Positions 43,553 through 53,340 of a DNA stretch of 64,000 nucleotides are shown here, one piece after another. Under the pieces are notes generated by a model that saw nothing but the letters and a program-made list of their open reading frames with translations, was not told where the DNA came from and did not search any database. The translations under genes and the position numbers were made by a program. Origin of the DNA: Pedobacter sp. ok626. GTDB lineage: Bacteria > Bacteroidota > Bacteroidia > Sphingobacteriales > Sphingobacteriaceae. Every line of letters begins with the position of its first letter. Within the stretch, counting starts at the first letter, position 1. The stretch is taken from the NCBI RefSeq assembly GCF_900100435.1, contig NZ_FNEX01000003.1:1-64000 (forward strand). Direction: 5' to 3'.

Positions 43553-43639
43553 TTTGATTCTTTTTAATTATATCCAAATTTAGAGAAGAGCAGATGCAGA
43601 TGTGAGGGGGAATCATGACAATAAAAGGGTGTTCAACGA

Positions 43640-45481
43640 CTATCTGCTCTCTAAACTCTCCATAAAAGCAATGATGTCTTTTTTTTCATTTTCAGTGAGC
43701 TGTAGCTTTTCTTCAGACAGCGTTTGATTGGCAAGCTTTATTCCTAAGCCGGCAGCTCCCCCATTGTTGTAGAATTCCATGACCTCATCTAAGGTCTGAT
43801 ATGCGCCATTGTGCATATAGGGCGCTGTTTTCTTGATGTTCCGGATCGTTGGAATCTTAAAAGCATGTTTATAGGAATCAATACCAATCACACTATAATA
43901 ACCCAAATCCGCGTCCAATGTGGAGTCCGCCACCGACACAGGCACACCCAGTACTTCAGTCTCACTCGAAATGAATTTTGGAGGAGTAACCCCATTAAAC
44001 AAAGGCGCGAAATGACAAGTAGCACATTTCGCCTTTCCCATAAATAGATTAAAGCCTTTCAATTCCTGCGTCGACAAGGCCTTTTCATTCCCTTGCATAT
44101 ACGCATCAAAGCGGCTATTGAGTTTTACCAGGCTGCGAATATAGGAAGCCAAGGCATTGGTCACTTGATCCGAATTGATTCCTTTCTCCCTGCTTGCAGA
44201 AAAAGCCTTTGCAAATAAGGACGCATATGGTTTATCAGTGGAAACATATTTGATGATCGCCTTCATCGAGCCATCCATCTCCTGCTTGCTACTGATGACA
44301 TCACGCACCTGATCCTCCAGGGTTAAGGCCCGCATATCATAGAAATAGTTTGACTGTAATGCAGCATTGACTAAGGTAGGGACATTTCTTGTCAGCAGAT
44401 TTGCAGGGTCATGAATGGTTGTATTCCTTGCTAGTCCGTCTGTAAAAGCCAAATTAGGGTTATGACAAGAAGCACAACTTCTTGTACCATTACCAGATAA
44501 TGCTGCATCAAAAAAGAGTTTTTCTCCTAGCTCCACCTTTGCAGCTGTGGTGTGAAATTCAGAGCCTGGAGAAAAGGCATCTGCATTAAATGCATCCGAA
44601 TCAAACAGTGTTTTTGCCTCCTGCCTAAGCATTCGGTTATATTTAATTTTAGGGCCTGGTAAGTCCTGTTCCAATTGTGCTATTCCAGTACTGATCTTAT
44701 TTCCGTAACGAGTAATAAATAGCGCTCTGTCGAAAGCGTCAAAATTAGGATGATGATCAAGGTAGACTATGGCCGCATCCAAATCCTGCAATAAAGCCGT
44801 GTTATCCTTTTTATTTACATACAAAGACAGCACATTTCGCAAGCTTTTTAACGCTTCAGCTGCTTCCTGCATACTGTTCAAAGCCAAAGCATTATCAAAT
44901 CCGGTAATACCCAAAGTGATGATCCTAAATACCTCTAATTTGCTTCCATCCAATATCCGCCAATCAGCAAGGTCATGGTCACTAAAAAAAGAAATCAGAT
45001 AGGCTGTATTGGTGATTAAATGCTTTACCTGAGCGACCAGTTCCTCTTTCCTTGCGGGATCATAAGCTGGATAAATGATTTCCTCGATCAGCTGCAAACC
45101 TATCGGATCTACAGCGCGAGCTAAAGAAGGATCTAATAAATCCGCATTCTCAATCTCCTGCACGGGCGGACCGTTTAATCTCTTGCTCAGGTCGGCAGTA
45201 AAATATTCCGAAGCCCATTCAAATCTTTTGAACAGCAGTCTTGATTTTAAAAAGGATCTACGAAGCTTGCCTTCGTCAAGCTTATCTTTATTCAGCTCCA
45301 AAAAGAGGCTATCTTTTACATAGGCCTGGAAGGATACGATCTGATTGAAAACCTCTTTTCGAATCTTTTGTTCCCGCGATCTGGCTTGTGTTTCTCCTGT
45401 ATCGTTCGAATTAGAGGCGGTAAAGCTGACAATAAATAGCGCTGTCAACAGCAGTGCTACTATTCCGATCCTCTTACTCAT
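43640..45481 (-). CDS. Di-heme cytochrome c peroxidase (MauG-like) with long N-terminal domain
   Basis: 613 residues. After a signal peptide, residues 30-300 form a helical domain with no motif I recognise for certain (an imelysin-like fold is possible). The C-terminal half is a bacterial di-heme peroxidase: heme 1 CASCH at 336-340 and heme 2 CATCH at 486-490, with LGEKLFFDAALSGNGTRS and IRNIKKTAPYMHNGAYQT before the end. It would reduce peroxide or modify a partner protein in the periplasm. It lies 28 bases after the phosphoesterase gene, likely one operon. Confidence 0.87.
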   Translation of the reverse strand: MSKRIGIVALLLTALFIVSFTASNSNDTGETQARSREQKIRKEVFNQIVSFQAYVKDSLFLELNKDKLDEGKLRRSFLKSRLLFKRFEWASEYFTADLSKRLNGPPVQEIENADLLDPSLARAVDPIGLQLIEEIIYPAYDPARKEELVAQVKHLITNTAYLISFFSDHDLADWRILDGSKLEVFRIITLGITGFDNALALNSMQEAAEALKSLRNVLSLYVNKKDNTALLQDLDAAIVYLDHHPNFDAFDRALFITRYGNKISTGIAQLEQDLPGPKIKYNRMLRQEAKTLFDSDAFNADAFSPGSEFHTTAAKVELGEKLFFDAALSGNGTRSCASCHNPNLAFTDGLARNTTIHDPANLLTRNVPTLVNAALQSNYFYDMRALTLEDQVRDVISSKQEMDGSMKAIIKYVSTDKPYASLFAKAFSASREKGINSDQVTNALASYIRSLVKLNSRFDAYMQGNEKALSTQELKGFNLFMGKAKCATCHFAPLFNGVTPPKFISSETEVLGVPVSVADSTLDADLGYYSVIGIDSYKHAFKIPTIRNIKKTAPYMHNGAYQTLDEVMEFYNNGGAAGLGIKLANQTLSEEKLQLTENEKKDIIAFMESLESR

Positions 45482-45509
45482 AACCTCCTCCTCTTCCTCA
45501 GCAAATGAT

Positions 45510-46856
45510 TTAATTGAATGTCAAAGCATTTCTAAACGGATTCGCATTTTTGTCACGCTCGGCCAGCGGTGCTATTCCCCATCTGTGCTCTATAAAAGAA
45601 AGAATGCTGACTGTCTCATACTGTGTATGATCTACCACGCCTTTTTTAGCAAATGGCCCGATCATAATCGCAGGAATACGGCTTCCTGGTCCCCATCTGT
45701 CAATAACTGGTGGAGCTACATGGTCAAAAAAGCCACCAAACTCATCGTAGGTTAAGATCACCAAAGCATCCTTTGCATTTGGCCCATCCAATACTGCATT
45801 GATCAGGTTTACGGCAAGTTGTTCCGAAGAATACACAGCAGAAGCCCCAGGATGTTCGTCATTTCCACCACCTGGTTTCACAAAAGAAACGCTGGGAAGA
45901 TTGCCTTCCTTGGCTGCTTTGATGAAATCTTCCTGATCTTTCATATGCTTCCGGCCTTCTGTCCCTGCTTCATATTTAGCGAAATAAAGGAATGGCTCAT
46001 GATTATAAGCAAAATTATTTTTCCTTCCAGCCACAGCATCATTCCAGCCCTCCGAATACCAGGCCCAGGATACATTTTTTTCAGTCAGTCGGTCGCCAAT
46101 AGTCGGCATAGTCTGAGATGGTAATAATTTAGAAAGATCAGATTTTTCAGGGTAAGGTGCATTTCGCGAAAGCACATGGTTGACAGCATAACCGTCAGGC
46201 GTAACGATACCGTCCTTGATCATCTTGCCATTGGCATCAAATTTCGCGACCAATGACTTCGGCGCATCAGGCCAAACCGGCACAGCGGCAGAAATCAAGA
46301 AAATATGGTTAAAATAAGAACCACCAAATACACTTTGAAAAAAGTTATCACACAGTGTATATTTTTGGGCCATCGGGAACAATGGTATTTTTTCGGTGTT
46401 GTAATAACCCATCGTCAAACCTTTCGAATCATTATAAGCGGCAAACTGATTCATCTTTCCGCCGTTAATTTGCAACTGGTTATGAAAAAAACGGTGTGTC
46501 ACATCAGGTGTTACTTTGTCCGAAGGAACATATTGGTCTATATTAAAAAGCGCGTTGGGCAAGTTTGTAGGGAAAGAGTTGTTTCGAGGGATCTCAGGCA
46601 GGAATTGATAAGGCTTACCATCTTTATCAACTTGTATGAAGTTACCTTTTTTAGCATTTTTAATCCCATTTGCACCTTTAAACTCTCCATATAGATTGTC
46701 AAAACTGCGGTTTTCCATATAGATCACTACCAGGTGCTTAATTTGCCCGATACCTTTATCAAATGACGTTTCTTGGTGTTGCACTTTTTTGTTGATTCCG
46801 CAACCGCCGATCAACAAAATGATAAAAGAGGTATAAAAAAGTCGCTGTAACTTCAT
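45510..46856 (-). CDS. Alkaline-phosphatase-superfamily phosphoesterase (phospholipase C/AcpA type)
   Basis: 448 residues with a lipoprotein signal ending in LIGGC. The opening IKHLVVIYMENRSFDNLYGEF is the metal-binding hallmark of the phosphoesterase family that includes phospholipase C and acid phosphatase AcpA. Further metal-ligand motifs are DNFFQSVFGGSYFNHIF, DEHPGASAVYSSEQ and LVILTYDEFGGFFDHVAPP. It is a surface or periplasmic phosphomonoesterase or phosphodiesterase. It is followed by the cytochrome c peroxidase gene, an arrangement that may reflect co-expression under phosphate or oxidative stress (inference). Confidence 0.87.
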   Translation of the reverse strand: MKLQRLFYTSFIILLIGGCGINKKVQHQETSFDKGIGQIKHLVVIYMENRSFDNLYGEFKGANGIKNAKKGNFIQVDKDGKPYQFLPEIPRNNSFPTNLPNALFNIDQYVPSDKVTPDVTHRFFHNQLQINGGKMNQFAAYNDSKGLTMGYYNTEKIPLFPMAQKYTLCDNFFQSVFGGSYFNHIFLISAAVPVWPDAPKSLVAKFDANGKMIKDGIVTPDGYAVNHVLSRNAPYPEKSDLSKLLPSQTMPTIGDRLTEKNVSWAWYSEGWNDAVAGRKNNFAYNHEPFLYFAKYEAGTEGRKHMKDQEDFIKAAKEGNLPSVSFVKPGGGNDEHPGASAVYSSEQLAVNLINAVLDGPNAKDALVILTYDEFGGFFDHVAPPVIDRWGPGSRIPAIMIGPFAKKGVVDHTQYETVSILSFIEHRWGIAPLAERDKNANPFRNALTFN

Positions 46857-46934
46857 TCTGTATGCTTTTTAAGATTCGAATTAAATATATAAATATAAAT
46901 TCCTATTGGCATTGTAGTATAACAAACAAGTTAC

Positions 46935-48032
46935 CTAATCTTTAAATGTGATTACAAACCTTACCCCCTCATTCACCTTACTTTCTACTTCAATATGCCC
47001 CCCTAAACTATTGATATGGTTATAGACCAGGAAAAGTCCAATCCCTTTACTATCCGCATGGTTGTGAAACGTTTGGTGTAGTCCGAATACTTTGTTTTTC
47101 ACCTTTTCCATGTCAAAGCCCAAACCCTTATCCGAAAAAATCAATTGCCTGTTGCCATTCGTTATTTTTGTAGCGATAGCAATATCAGGCTGGGTATCCG
47201 GTTTTGCATACTTAATGGAATTGGTCATCAGATTAAGGAATATACTCTCCATGTAAACCTTATTAAAGTCGACTGTATCAAATTCAGAGAAATCAACATC
47301 AACAACCGCTCCGGAGCCAGTAATTAATGAATTTATAGAAAGTAACACACCATTTAGCACCTCATGAAGATTCAGCCTTTCTACTGGTACATGCAAACTT
47401 TTTTTCTGACTGGCAGCATCCAAATAATAATTTAGAGTGACATTCAAGCCTGTTGTTGTGGATTGCAATACATTGATCAAACTTCTGGTTTCCTCATCCT
47501 CAATACGCTCCAGATCTAAAAGACCAAATAAGGCAAGCAGATTATTTACGGGCGCCCTCAAATCATGAGAGGCCATATGAATTAAGTGCTGCAGCTCCTC
47601 GTTTATCTTCGAAAGGCTCACCAACAGTTTGTTCCGCTCCTCTTCTAAATTCTTTTTCTGTGTGACATTCTTGGCAACAGCATACACCAGCTCCGATTCA
47701 GGAACGGGAATCGAGGTCCAGGACAACCATAAAATTTCACCAGATTTGGTCTGGTAGCGATTTTCAAAATTTAATAAAGGAACGTTTTTCTTGAGCTTAC
47801 TTCGGTGTCCATCTGTAACATATTTGTCTTCCTCGTACACAAAATCATTGATAGGTCTAGAAAACAACTCCTCTTCAGTATAGCCCAATAGCTTAGAAAC
47901 TGCAGGATTGATTCTTTTAAAATAGCCATCAAATCCCGCAATACACATCAAGTCCTGGGAAACTTCAAAAAAGGGCTCGCTATCAAACCTGTCCTGAACA
48001 AGTCCATTTTGACTATTTACTTTAGGCATCAT
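46935..48032 (-). CDS. PAS-domain sensor histidine kinase (soluble)
   Basis: 365 residues without membrane segments. A PAS domain spans about 20-130 (SQDLMCIAGFDGYFKRINPA, YTEEELFSRPINDFVYEED). The HisKA helix carries His156 in IHMASHDLRAPVNN. The ATPase domain has an N-box LMTNSIKYAK, a G1 box FSDKGLGFD and a G2 box GIGLFLVYNHINSLGGHIEV. No receiver or partner response regulator gene is adjacent, so it is an orphan kinase. The signal is unknown; it lacks obvious heme or flavin marks. Confidence 0.88.
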   Translation of the reverse strand: MMPKVNSQNGLVQDRFDSEPFFEVSQDLMCIAGFDGYFKRINPAVSKLLGYTEEELFSRPINDFVYEEDKYVTDGHRSKLKKNVPLLNFENRYQTKSGEILWLSWTSIPVPESELVYAVAKNVTQKKNLEEERNKLLVSLSKINEELQHLIHMASHDLRAPVNNLLALFGLLDLERIEDEETRSLINVLQSTTTGLNVTLNYYLDAASQKKSLHVPVERLNLHEVLNGVLLSINSLITGSGAVVDVDFSEFDTVDFNKVYMESIFLNLMTNSIKYAKPDTQPDIAIATKITNGNRQLIFSDKGLGFDMEKVKNKVFGLHQTFHNHADSKGIGLFLVYNHINSLGGHIEVESKVNEGVRFVITFKD

Positions 48033-48114
48033 AAAATTTAGGCTTGATTCCTTATTGAACAGCTAAAAACTGTCCATAGGCCAAATCTACTAAAGTTTTT
48101 TGCCAAAAAAGTTA

Positions 48115-48684
48115 TTATCTATCCACACTATAACTCAGTGCAGTAACCCCAGTAGTAAACTGTTGTGTAGATAATAGCTGTAGTTTTATTTTGTCTTTGA
48201 TGTCTACAAACAATGGAATACCCTGTCCAAGAATAATTGGATTCACAAATAGCCAGTAGCCATCAATCAGGTTCTGTTGAATCAGCGCATGTGTTGCTCT
48301 TGGGCTACCAAAAAGCAAGATATCGCTCCCCTCCTGTTGTTTGATTTCATTTATGGAGTCCGAAAGGTTGTCGCTAATAATTGTTGTATTAATCAAGCCT
48401 GTGGCTTCCATTGTTCTCGACAAAACAACTTTATGAACGTCTTTATACCACTTCGAATGCTCAATATCGTGCTTACTCGCTGTCGGACTATCTGCTGCGG
48501 TAGGCCAGTAACCTTCCATCATCTGATAAGTTACTCTTCCATATAATGCTGTGTCGCCTTCATTGATCCGCTTGCCTACATGATCAAAAATTTCTTCATC
48601 AACTTTAATCCAGTCCATTTCTCCGTTTGGCCCTGCTACAAAACCGTCAAGCGATATGTGCATAAATGATATTATCTTTCTCAT
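48115..48684 (-). CDS. Dihydrofolate reductase-family (RibD C-terminal) protein
   Basis: 189 residues, a second RibD_C/DHFR-like protein: SFMHISLDGFVAGPNGEMDW, TALYGRVTYQMMEGYWP, GSDILLFGSPRATHALIQQN and NPIILGQGIPLF. It is an NADPH-type oxidoreductase fold without a known substrate. It shares length and layout with 42983-43552, but the sequences differ strongly, so they are old paralogs, not a recent copy. Confidence 0.85.
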   Translation of the reverse strand: MRKIISFMHISLDGFVAGPNGEMDWIKVDEEIFDHVGKRINEGDTALYGRVTYQMMEGYWPTAADSPTASKHDIEHSKWYKDVHKVVLSRTMEATGLINTTIISDNLSDSINEIKQQEGSDILLFGSPRATHALIQQNLIDGYWLFVNPIILGQGIPLFVDIKDKIKLQLLSTQQFTTGVTALSYSVDR

Positions 48685-48905
48685 ATAAATAATTTTAAAT
48701 TGATCTTTCTGATCTGGTTTACGTAAAGGTCAAAAATAGAATACGAATCCCAGTACCGCAAGGCGATGCACGACAAAAACAGGGGGTGTTTAAGCCATAT
48801 CAAAATTAAATTCTCAAACGATTAACTCTCCCTGGTTAAAAACAATCCGTAAGCGTTCATTGTTCAGCAAACAGAACTAAACTATAATTAATCGATCCGC
48901 TGCTT

Positions 48906-50222
48906 ATGCATGAAATCCCTAATGCTCACAAGAAAAAGATTTTTTCAAGACTCCTACTGATTTTTGTGCTCTCCATTTTATTATGCGCTGAAGGATATTT
49001 TGGCTACCAGTTATATCAACTGTCTCACCAGCAGGAAGAAATTAAGAAGGATTACTCCAATGTGAACAATATTAGCTCAGGACTATTCTCTGTGGAGCAG
49101 TGGCGAGATAAAATATCAGGAATTGTTAGCCGTCAGATACGCGGTTTTACGCTGACTGCCAAGCAAAAAAAGGACCTTGAGCATGAAGTTGAGAAAATCG
49201 TTCTGGCATTGATCAATAAAGCAGAAGCTTTAATCAACAAGCCGAAAAAAACCATTGATGGAAAAATTAAGAAATTTCTTTTTAAAACCTTTGTAAATAC
49301 AGATGATATAAAGAATAGAGCGCCTTCCCTTGCCAAAGATATTGTAGACAAGGTTTATAATCCCGCTAATAAGCGGCAACTCAGCAAAATGGCAATGAAT
49401 AAGTTTGATGCACTTGAACGTGCCGAATATTTGGATAGCGCTGTAGCCGCCACAAAAGCCGCTACCGATAAAGTCTATAAAAAACACCAGGTATCCACAG
49501 CAGAAGAATTAAATGATAAACTGGTTTCCTCCTTAGCTCGTATCAGAACCGCAACCTACAATTATTCATTCGGTATGTTGGCTTGTATCCTGGTCGTATT
49601 GGGACTTTGGTGGATATTCAGAAAACGGGTTGAGTTACATGCTACGCTTTTCATCATGTCATTGCTATTCGCATTTATACTTCTTTTTATAGGTTTAACA
49701 GCCTCTATGATAGAAGTAGATGCACGCATTAAAGCATTGGATTTTATGCTGTTGGGCGAACATGTGATTTTCGAGAATCAGGTATTATTTTTCCAGAGTA
49801 AGAGCATTCTGGAAGTGGTAAAAATACTCATCAGTCAATCCAGTGTACAATCCGTATTAGTAGGCGTTTTGATATTGATTTTCAGCATACTCTTTCCAAT
49901 CATGAAGCTTAGTGCAACAGGCATCCACTTGCTGAGCAAAAGGAAAATTGCCAGGAACAAAATCATAAGATATTTTGCGTTTCAGTCAGGTAAATGGAGC
50001 ATGGCAGATGTGATCGTTATCGCAGTACTGATGGTATACATCGGCCTAAATGGATTATTGGACAGTCAGCTAAAGAGTTTAAATATAAAAAGTGATGACT
50101 TAAACGTGATTACCACAAATAATACCGCGTTACAGCCAGGGTTTATCATTTTTATCAGCTTCGTATTGTACGGGCTTATTTTATCGACCATATTGAAATT
50201 CATTTCTCCTTATGAACATTAG
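48906..50222 (+). CDS. PqiA-like membrane protein (first of tandem pair)
   Basis: 438 residues. An N-terminal helix (about 11-32) is followed by a long helical extracytoplasmic region (35-210), then four transmembrane segments. The end part, with ALHATLF-like entry, ASMIEVDARI, NQVLFFQSKSI and GKWSMADVIVIAVLM, resembles the paraquat-inducible protein A domain, which in other bacteria works with MCE proteins in envelope lipid transport. No MCE gene is present here. It overlaps its paralog by 11 bases. Confidence 0.65.
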   Translation: MHEIPNAHKKKIFSRLLLIFVLSILLCAEGYFGYQLYQLSHQQEEIKKDYSNVNNISSGLFSVEQWRDKISGIVSRQIRGFTLTAKQKKDLEHEVEKIVLALINKAEALINKPKKTIDGKIKKFLFKTFVNTDDIKNRAPSLAKDIVDKVYNPANKRQLSKMAMNKFDALERAEYLDSAVAATKAATDKVYKKHQVSTAEELNDKLVSSLARIRTATYNYSFGMLACILVVLGLWWIFRKRVELHATLFIMSLLFAFILLFIGLTASMIEVDARIKALDFMLLGEHVIFENQVLFFQSKSILEVVKILISQSSVQSVLVGVLILIFSILFPIMKLSATGIHLLSKRKIARNKIIRYFAFQSGKWSMADVIVIAVLMVYIGLNGLLDSQLKSLNIKSDDLNVITTNNTALQPGFIIFISFVLYGLILSTILKFISPYEH

Positions 50223-51543
50223 AAAAATAGGCCATCCCCATACCCTGCTAGTTGTTTTGTTAAGCGTATTGCTTTGCGCAGAAGCTTGGTTTGGCTACCA
50301 CATATCTATACTTTCCAGTCGACAGCAAGAAATAAAAACAGATTATAGTGTGGTAAACAACATCACTTTTGGCATATTATCCGTGGATCAGTGGCGCGAG
50401 AAAATGGCAAATGTGGTGAATGAAAAAGTCAATGAATTCAGTATGAACAGTACCCTGAAAAATGATCTTCAGGAGAAAGTTGAGCAGCAATTGAACCATC
50501 TGGTTGACCAGGCAGTAGCCGACATGAATAAACCGAAAAAAGGTATTGGTGGCAAACTCAAAAAACTTGCTTTTAACGCATTGGTTGATCCCGAGGAAAT
50601 CAAGGCCGAAGTACCTGTTTTTGCTGCGACAATTGTCAGCAGGATCAACAAACCCGAAAGTAAGAAAAAACTCAAAAGTATCGTCACTAGTAAAGTTGAG
50701 CAGTTGGAAAAGCAAACTTTCGACAATACTGAACCCGCTAGCGTAACCGTAAGCAGGCATATTTATAAAAAACACGGAGTAGCTGACACGGAAGCTTTCG
50801 AAAAAAACATCAATTCGCGACTAGCCAGCATACAATCAAGCTTATATCATTATACGTATGCGATGATTGGTTGCATGGTGCTAGCGCTTTGTCTTTGGTG
50901 GTTTATGAGAAAGCAATCAGGCCTTCATACTACACTATATATCCTTTCCCTCCTATTTGCCTTTGTCCTTTTAGTAGTAGGTATTACAGCTACTGTGATA
51001 GAAGTTGATGCACGCATCCAGTCATTAAATTTCACACTACTAAGTGAAAAGTTAGCTTTTAACAACCAGGTATTATTTTTTCAGAGCAAGAGTATAATTG
51101 GCATTATTGAATCATTAATTATACAACCTAATTTCGATGCAATCCTTGTTGGTATACTCATCTTACTTTTCGTGGTGATCCTACCTGTACTGCGAATGAT
51201 TGGAAAGGGCATTATGATATGGGGCAAAGATAAATACGCAGAGAATAAGCTTGTCAAATTTTTAGCCTTTGATTTAAGGAAATGGGACATGGCCGATGTG
51301 ATGGTTGTTGGTCTTGCTATGACCTATATCGGTCTAAATGAGATTATAAAAAGTCAACTTTCAGATCTGAACATACAAGAAGATTTGCTCTCTACCGTAA
51401 CACAAAATAACACCTCCTTGCAACCGGGATATTATATTTTTTTAGCATACGTAGTCTATACATCAATATTGTCACTCATCATAAAACGCATTAAATTGGT
51501 ACCTGCTAAATCATATGTTCGCACCTCAGGCAGTGATCACTAA
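50212..51543 (+). CDS. PqiA-like membrane protein (second of tandem pair)
   Basis: 443 residues with the same layout as the preceding gene: an N-terminal helix, a 170-residue helical outer region and four C-terminal membrane segments. Shared stretches include NQVLFFQSKSI, IEVDARI and KWDMADVMVVGLAMTYIGLN. The two clearly arose by tandem duplication but have diverged over the outer region. The start lies inside the end of the first gene, so the two are translationally coupled and may form a heterodimer. Confidence 0.65.
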   Translation: MNIRKIGHPHTLLVVLLSVLLCAEAWFGYHISILSSRQQEIKTDYSVVNNITFGILSVDQWREKMANVVNEKVNEFSMNSTLKNDLQEKVEQQLNHLVDQAVADMNKPKKGIGGKLKKLAFNALVDPEEIKAEVPVFAATIVSRINKPESKKKLKSIVTSKVEQLEKQTFDNTEPASVTVSRHIYKKHGVADTEAFEKNINSRLASIQSSLYHYTYAMIGCMVLALCLWWFMRKQSGLHTTLYILSLLFAFVLLVVGITATVIEVDARIQSLNFTLLSEKLAFNNQVLFFQSKSIIGIIESLIIQPNFDAILVGILILLFVVILPVLRMIGKGIMIWGKDKYAENKLVKFLAFDLRKWDMADVMVVGLAMTYIGLNEIIKSQLSDLNIQEDLLSTVTQNNTSLQPGYYIFLAYVVYTSILSLIIKRIKLVPAKSYVRTSGSDH

Positions 51544-51562
51544 TTTTCTTTCTCCGCCATAA

Positions 51563-52030
51563 TCACGATGTTCGCAAAGGTTTAGATTCAGCATAGCTTT
51601 TTATTACTGCATTTCGTTTGACCAGTAAGTCTTTCAAATAGCTTAAAAGAAACAAGGAGTCAGCTACTCTCCCCAATACCCCCAAAGGTGAAACATAATC
51701 AAATGTATCTATCATCAGGGTTCCGATGCCTTGTTCTATAAACCGATGCTCATGTCTGATTGATTTAAATACACCTGAAAGCATTTCGTCAACAAAAAAA
51801 TCAGGACTGTCAAACTCGGTAATCTTGCTAGTCAACTTTTGAGTAATACCAAAATGCCGAGCCTGCCATGTAACAGTTTCATTTAATTCTATCAAACCAG
51901 ACATTCTCCCAGCAATAGCCTTTTCATTGGTATGCTTTGTAGATATCTGATGCAAATCAATATTACGTGCTAAATCGAAAACTGTTTGTTTATCAGCGTC
52001 GATATAGGTTTCTAAGGTTATTCTGGGCAT
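51563..52030 (-). CDS. SRPBCC-family protein
   Basis: 155 residues from the ATG at 52030 (MPRITLETYIDADKQTVFDLAR). It has the open-cradle pattern of SRPBCC proteins related to the YfcH-type cell-division inhibitor domain: ELNETVTWQARHFGITQKL, HEHRFIEQGIGTLMIDTFDYVSPLG. The role is unknown. It overlaps the DUF2809 gene by 13 bases, so the two form an operon with the next gene upstream. Confidence 0.75.
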   Translation of the reverse strand: MPRITLETYIDADKQTVFDLARNIDLHQISTKHTNEKAIAGRMSGLIELNETVTWQARHFGITQKLTSKITEFDSPDFFVDEMLSGVFKSIRHEHRFIEQGIGTLMIDTFDYVSPLGVLGRVADSLFLLSYLKDLLVKRNAVIKSYAESKPLRTS

Positions 52031-52419
52031 GGATAAAATATTAAGGAATAAAGTATACAAATCGCTGTGCCGACGGTGTATGCAATCATATCACTCCAAA
52101 GAAAACCATGTCCAAGAACCAATGCACCTATGGTCGTATTTCGTATCTGATTAATCCATGGAGCATTATAGAGCTGACTAATTTCAATAAGATAACAGAT
52201 TGACAAACTAATTAATCCAACCTTCCAGTAACGCAATTGGATCAGAAGAAATTTTATCAAAAGGAACATCATTACCGCATATAATACATCGCCAACAATT
52301 AATGGTATTACAGTTACTTTTCTTGATATAATACCGAGCGCTATTACAACAATAACTAATAGCGCATAAATAATCCTCTTACTCTTCAACACGCTACAAG
52401 TTAAAGCGGCATGAAGCAA
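52018..52419 (-). CDS. DUF2809 membrane protein
   Basis: 133 residues with four predicted helices. The pattern VGDVLYAVMMFLLIKFLL, LIEISQLYNAPWINQIRNT and GALVLGHGFLWSDMIAYTVG is typical of DUF2809 (VanZ-like small membrane proteins). The ATG at 52419 overlaps the upstream gene by 19 bases; a TTG start inside is also possible. Function is unknown. Confidence 0.83.
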   Translation of the reverse strand: MLHAALTCSVLKSKRIIYALLVIVVIALGIISRKVTVIPLIVGDVLYAVMMFLLIKFLLIQLRYWKVGLISLSICYLIEISQLYNAPWINQIRNTTIGALVLGHGFLWSDMIAYTVGTAICILYSLIFYPCPE

Positions 52420-53174
52420 TCACTAAATTGCTTCTCAGCCAAAGCTGCAAAAGAATAATGGCGAGGTAAGAACCAAGCTAAATGCCGCGTCACACTTCTG
52501 AATAGTTCTTCACTCTCAAATGATTCTGGAGTCAGATTAAACACCAAATCTTGAGATGCTACCTCATCCGAACTTCCATGCCTCGACATTAATAACACTT
52601 TTGGAGATTTAACCCCATTATTGATTAAGAATTGCCGCAATATCGTCCTTGCCATTTTTGGTAATATGACTTCAGAAGGCTGCCCGACCAACACCTTTTC
52701 ATCCTTATGAATTGTTTCATCTTCCTTAGCACCTGAAAAAAGTGTTGGTCCAGTTGTATAAAATGATCCTGTAAGATGAAGATTGAGAATATCTCCATAC
52801 GATAAAACCCAGTCGGGTTGTCCTTCATCCGGATTAATGACCACACCATACCCTGATTGTAGCAAAAAATCATCTTTCATACGGTCGATCACATAACACT
52901 GAAAATGCTCATTCGGTTTAGGCATTAACAACTGAAAATAAGGAAAACCGTCAGGGCCAGTAATAACCTGAGGGTCGCCACATCTAAAACTGGCGTATAT
53001 AATGTTTTCCAGAAAAGACTTTTGCCATTCCTCTCCTCTATTCTCCCGTGGTACATCAATCAATTCAAAAATCAATTGAGTTTTGTCCAAATCACCGAGA
53101 TAAGGTTCCTTGACCGCAGTTTGATCAATAGTTTCAGGTTGCCTTTTTTTCTTAAAAACATCAAATATTCCCAT
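52401..53174 (-). CDS. Hypothetical soluble protein
   Basis: 257 residues, starting MGIFDVFKKKR. No signal or membrane helix. It is mixed alpha/beta with PDGFPYFQLLMPKPNEHFQCY, QPDWVLSYGDILNLHLTG and a C-terminal SVTRHLAWFLPRHYSFAALAEKQF. I do not recognise the family. Proteins with this kind of FDVFKKK start often belong to cytosolic immunity or toxin-associated sets, but that is only an impression. It starts the operon with DUF2809 and the SRPBCC gene. Confidence 0.65.
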   Translation of the reverse strand: MGIFDVFKKKRQPETIDQTAVKEPYLGDLDKTQLIFELIDVPRENRGEEWQKSFLENIIYASFRCGDPQVITGPDGFPYFQLLMPKPNEHFQCYVIDRMKDDFLLQSGYGVVINPDEGQPDWVLSYGDILNLHLTGSFYTTGPTLFSGAKEDETIHKDEKVLVGQPSEVILPKMARTILRQFLINNGVKSPKVLLMSRHGSSDEVASQDLVFNLTPESFESEELFRSVTRHLAWFLPRHYSFAALAEKQFSDCFMPL

Positions 53175-53340
53175 ATAGAATGACTATGATTGGCGTTAAT
53201 TAATTTGAAGATTACAATAGGAAACCAAAATAGTGTTTTTTTGATAAATCTCATGTAGAGTTTAAAACCTGGTGAAAAATTGTTTTAGTTCCATCTCCTT
53301 TTATTAATATATTCGAATAATAAAAACACCTAACGCTAAT

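Noticed and set aside
52044..52056. Another GTATAC box
   Set aside because: A single GTATAC in coding sequence with no second box 23 bp away.
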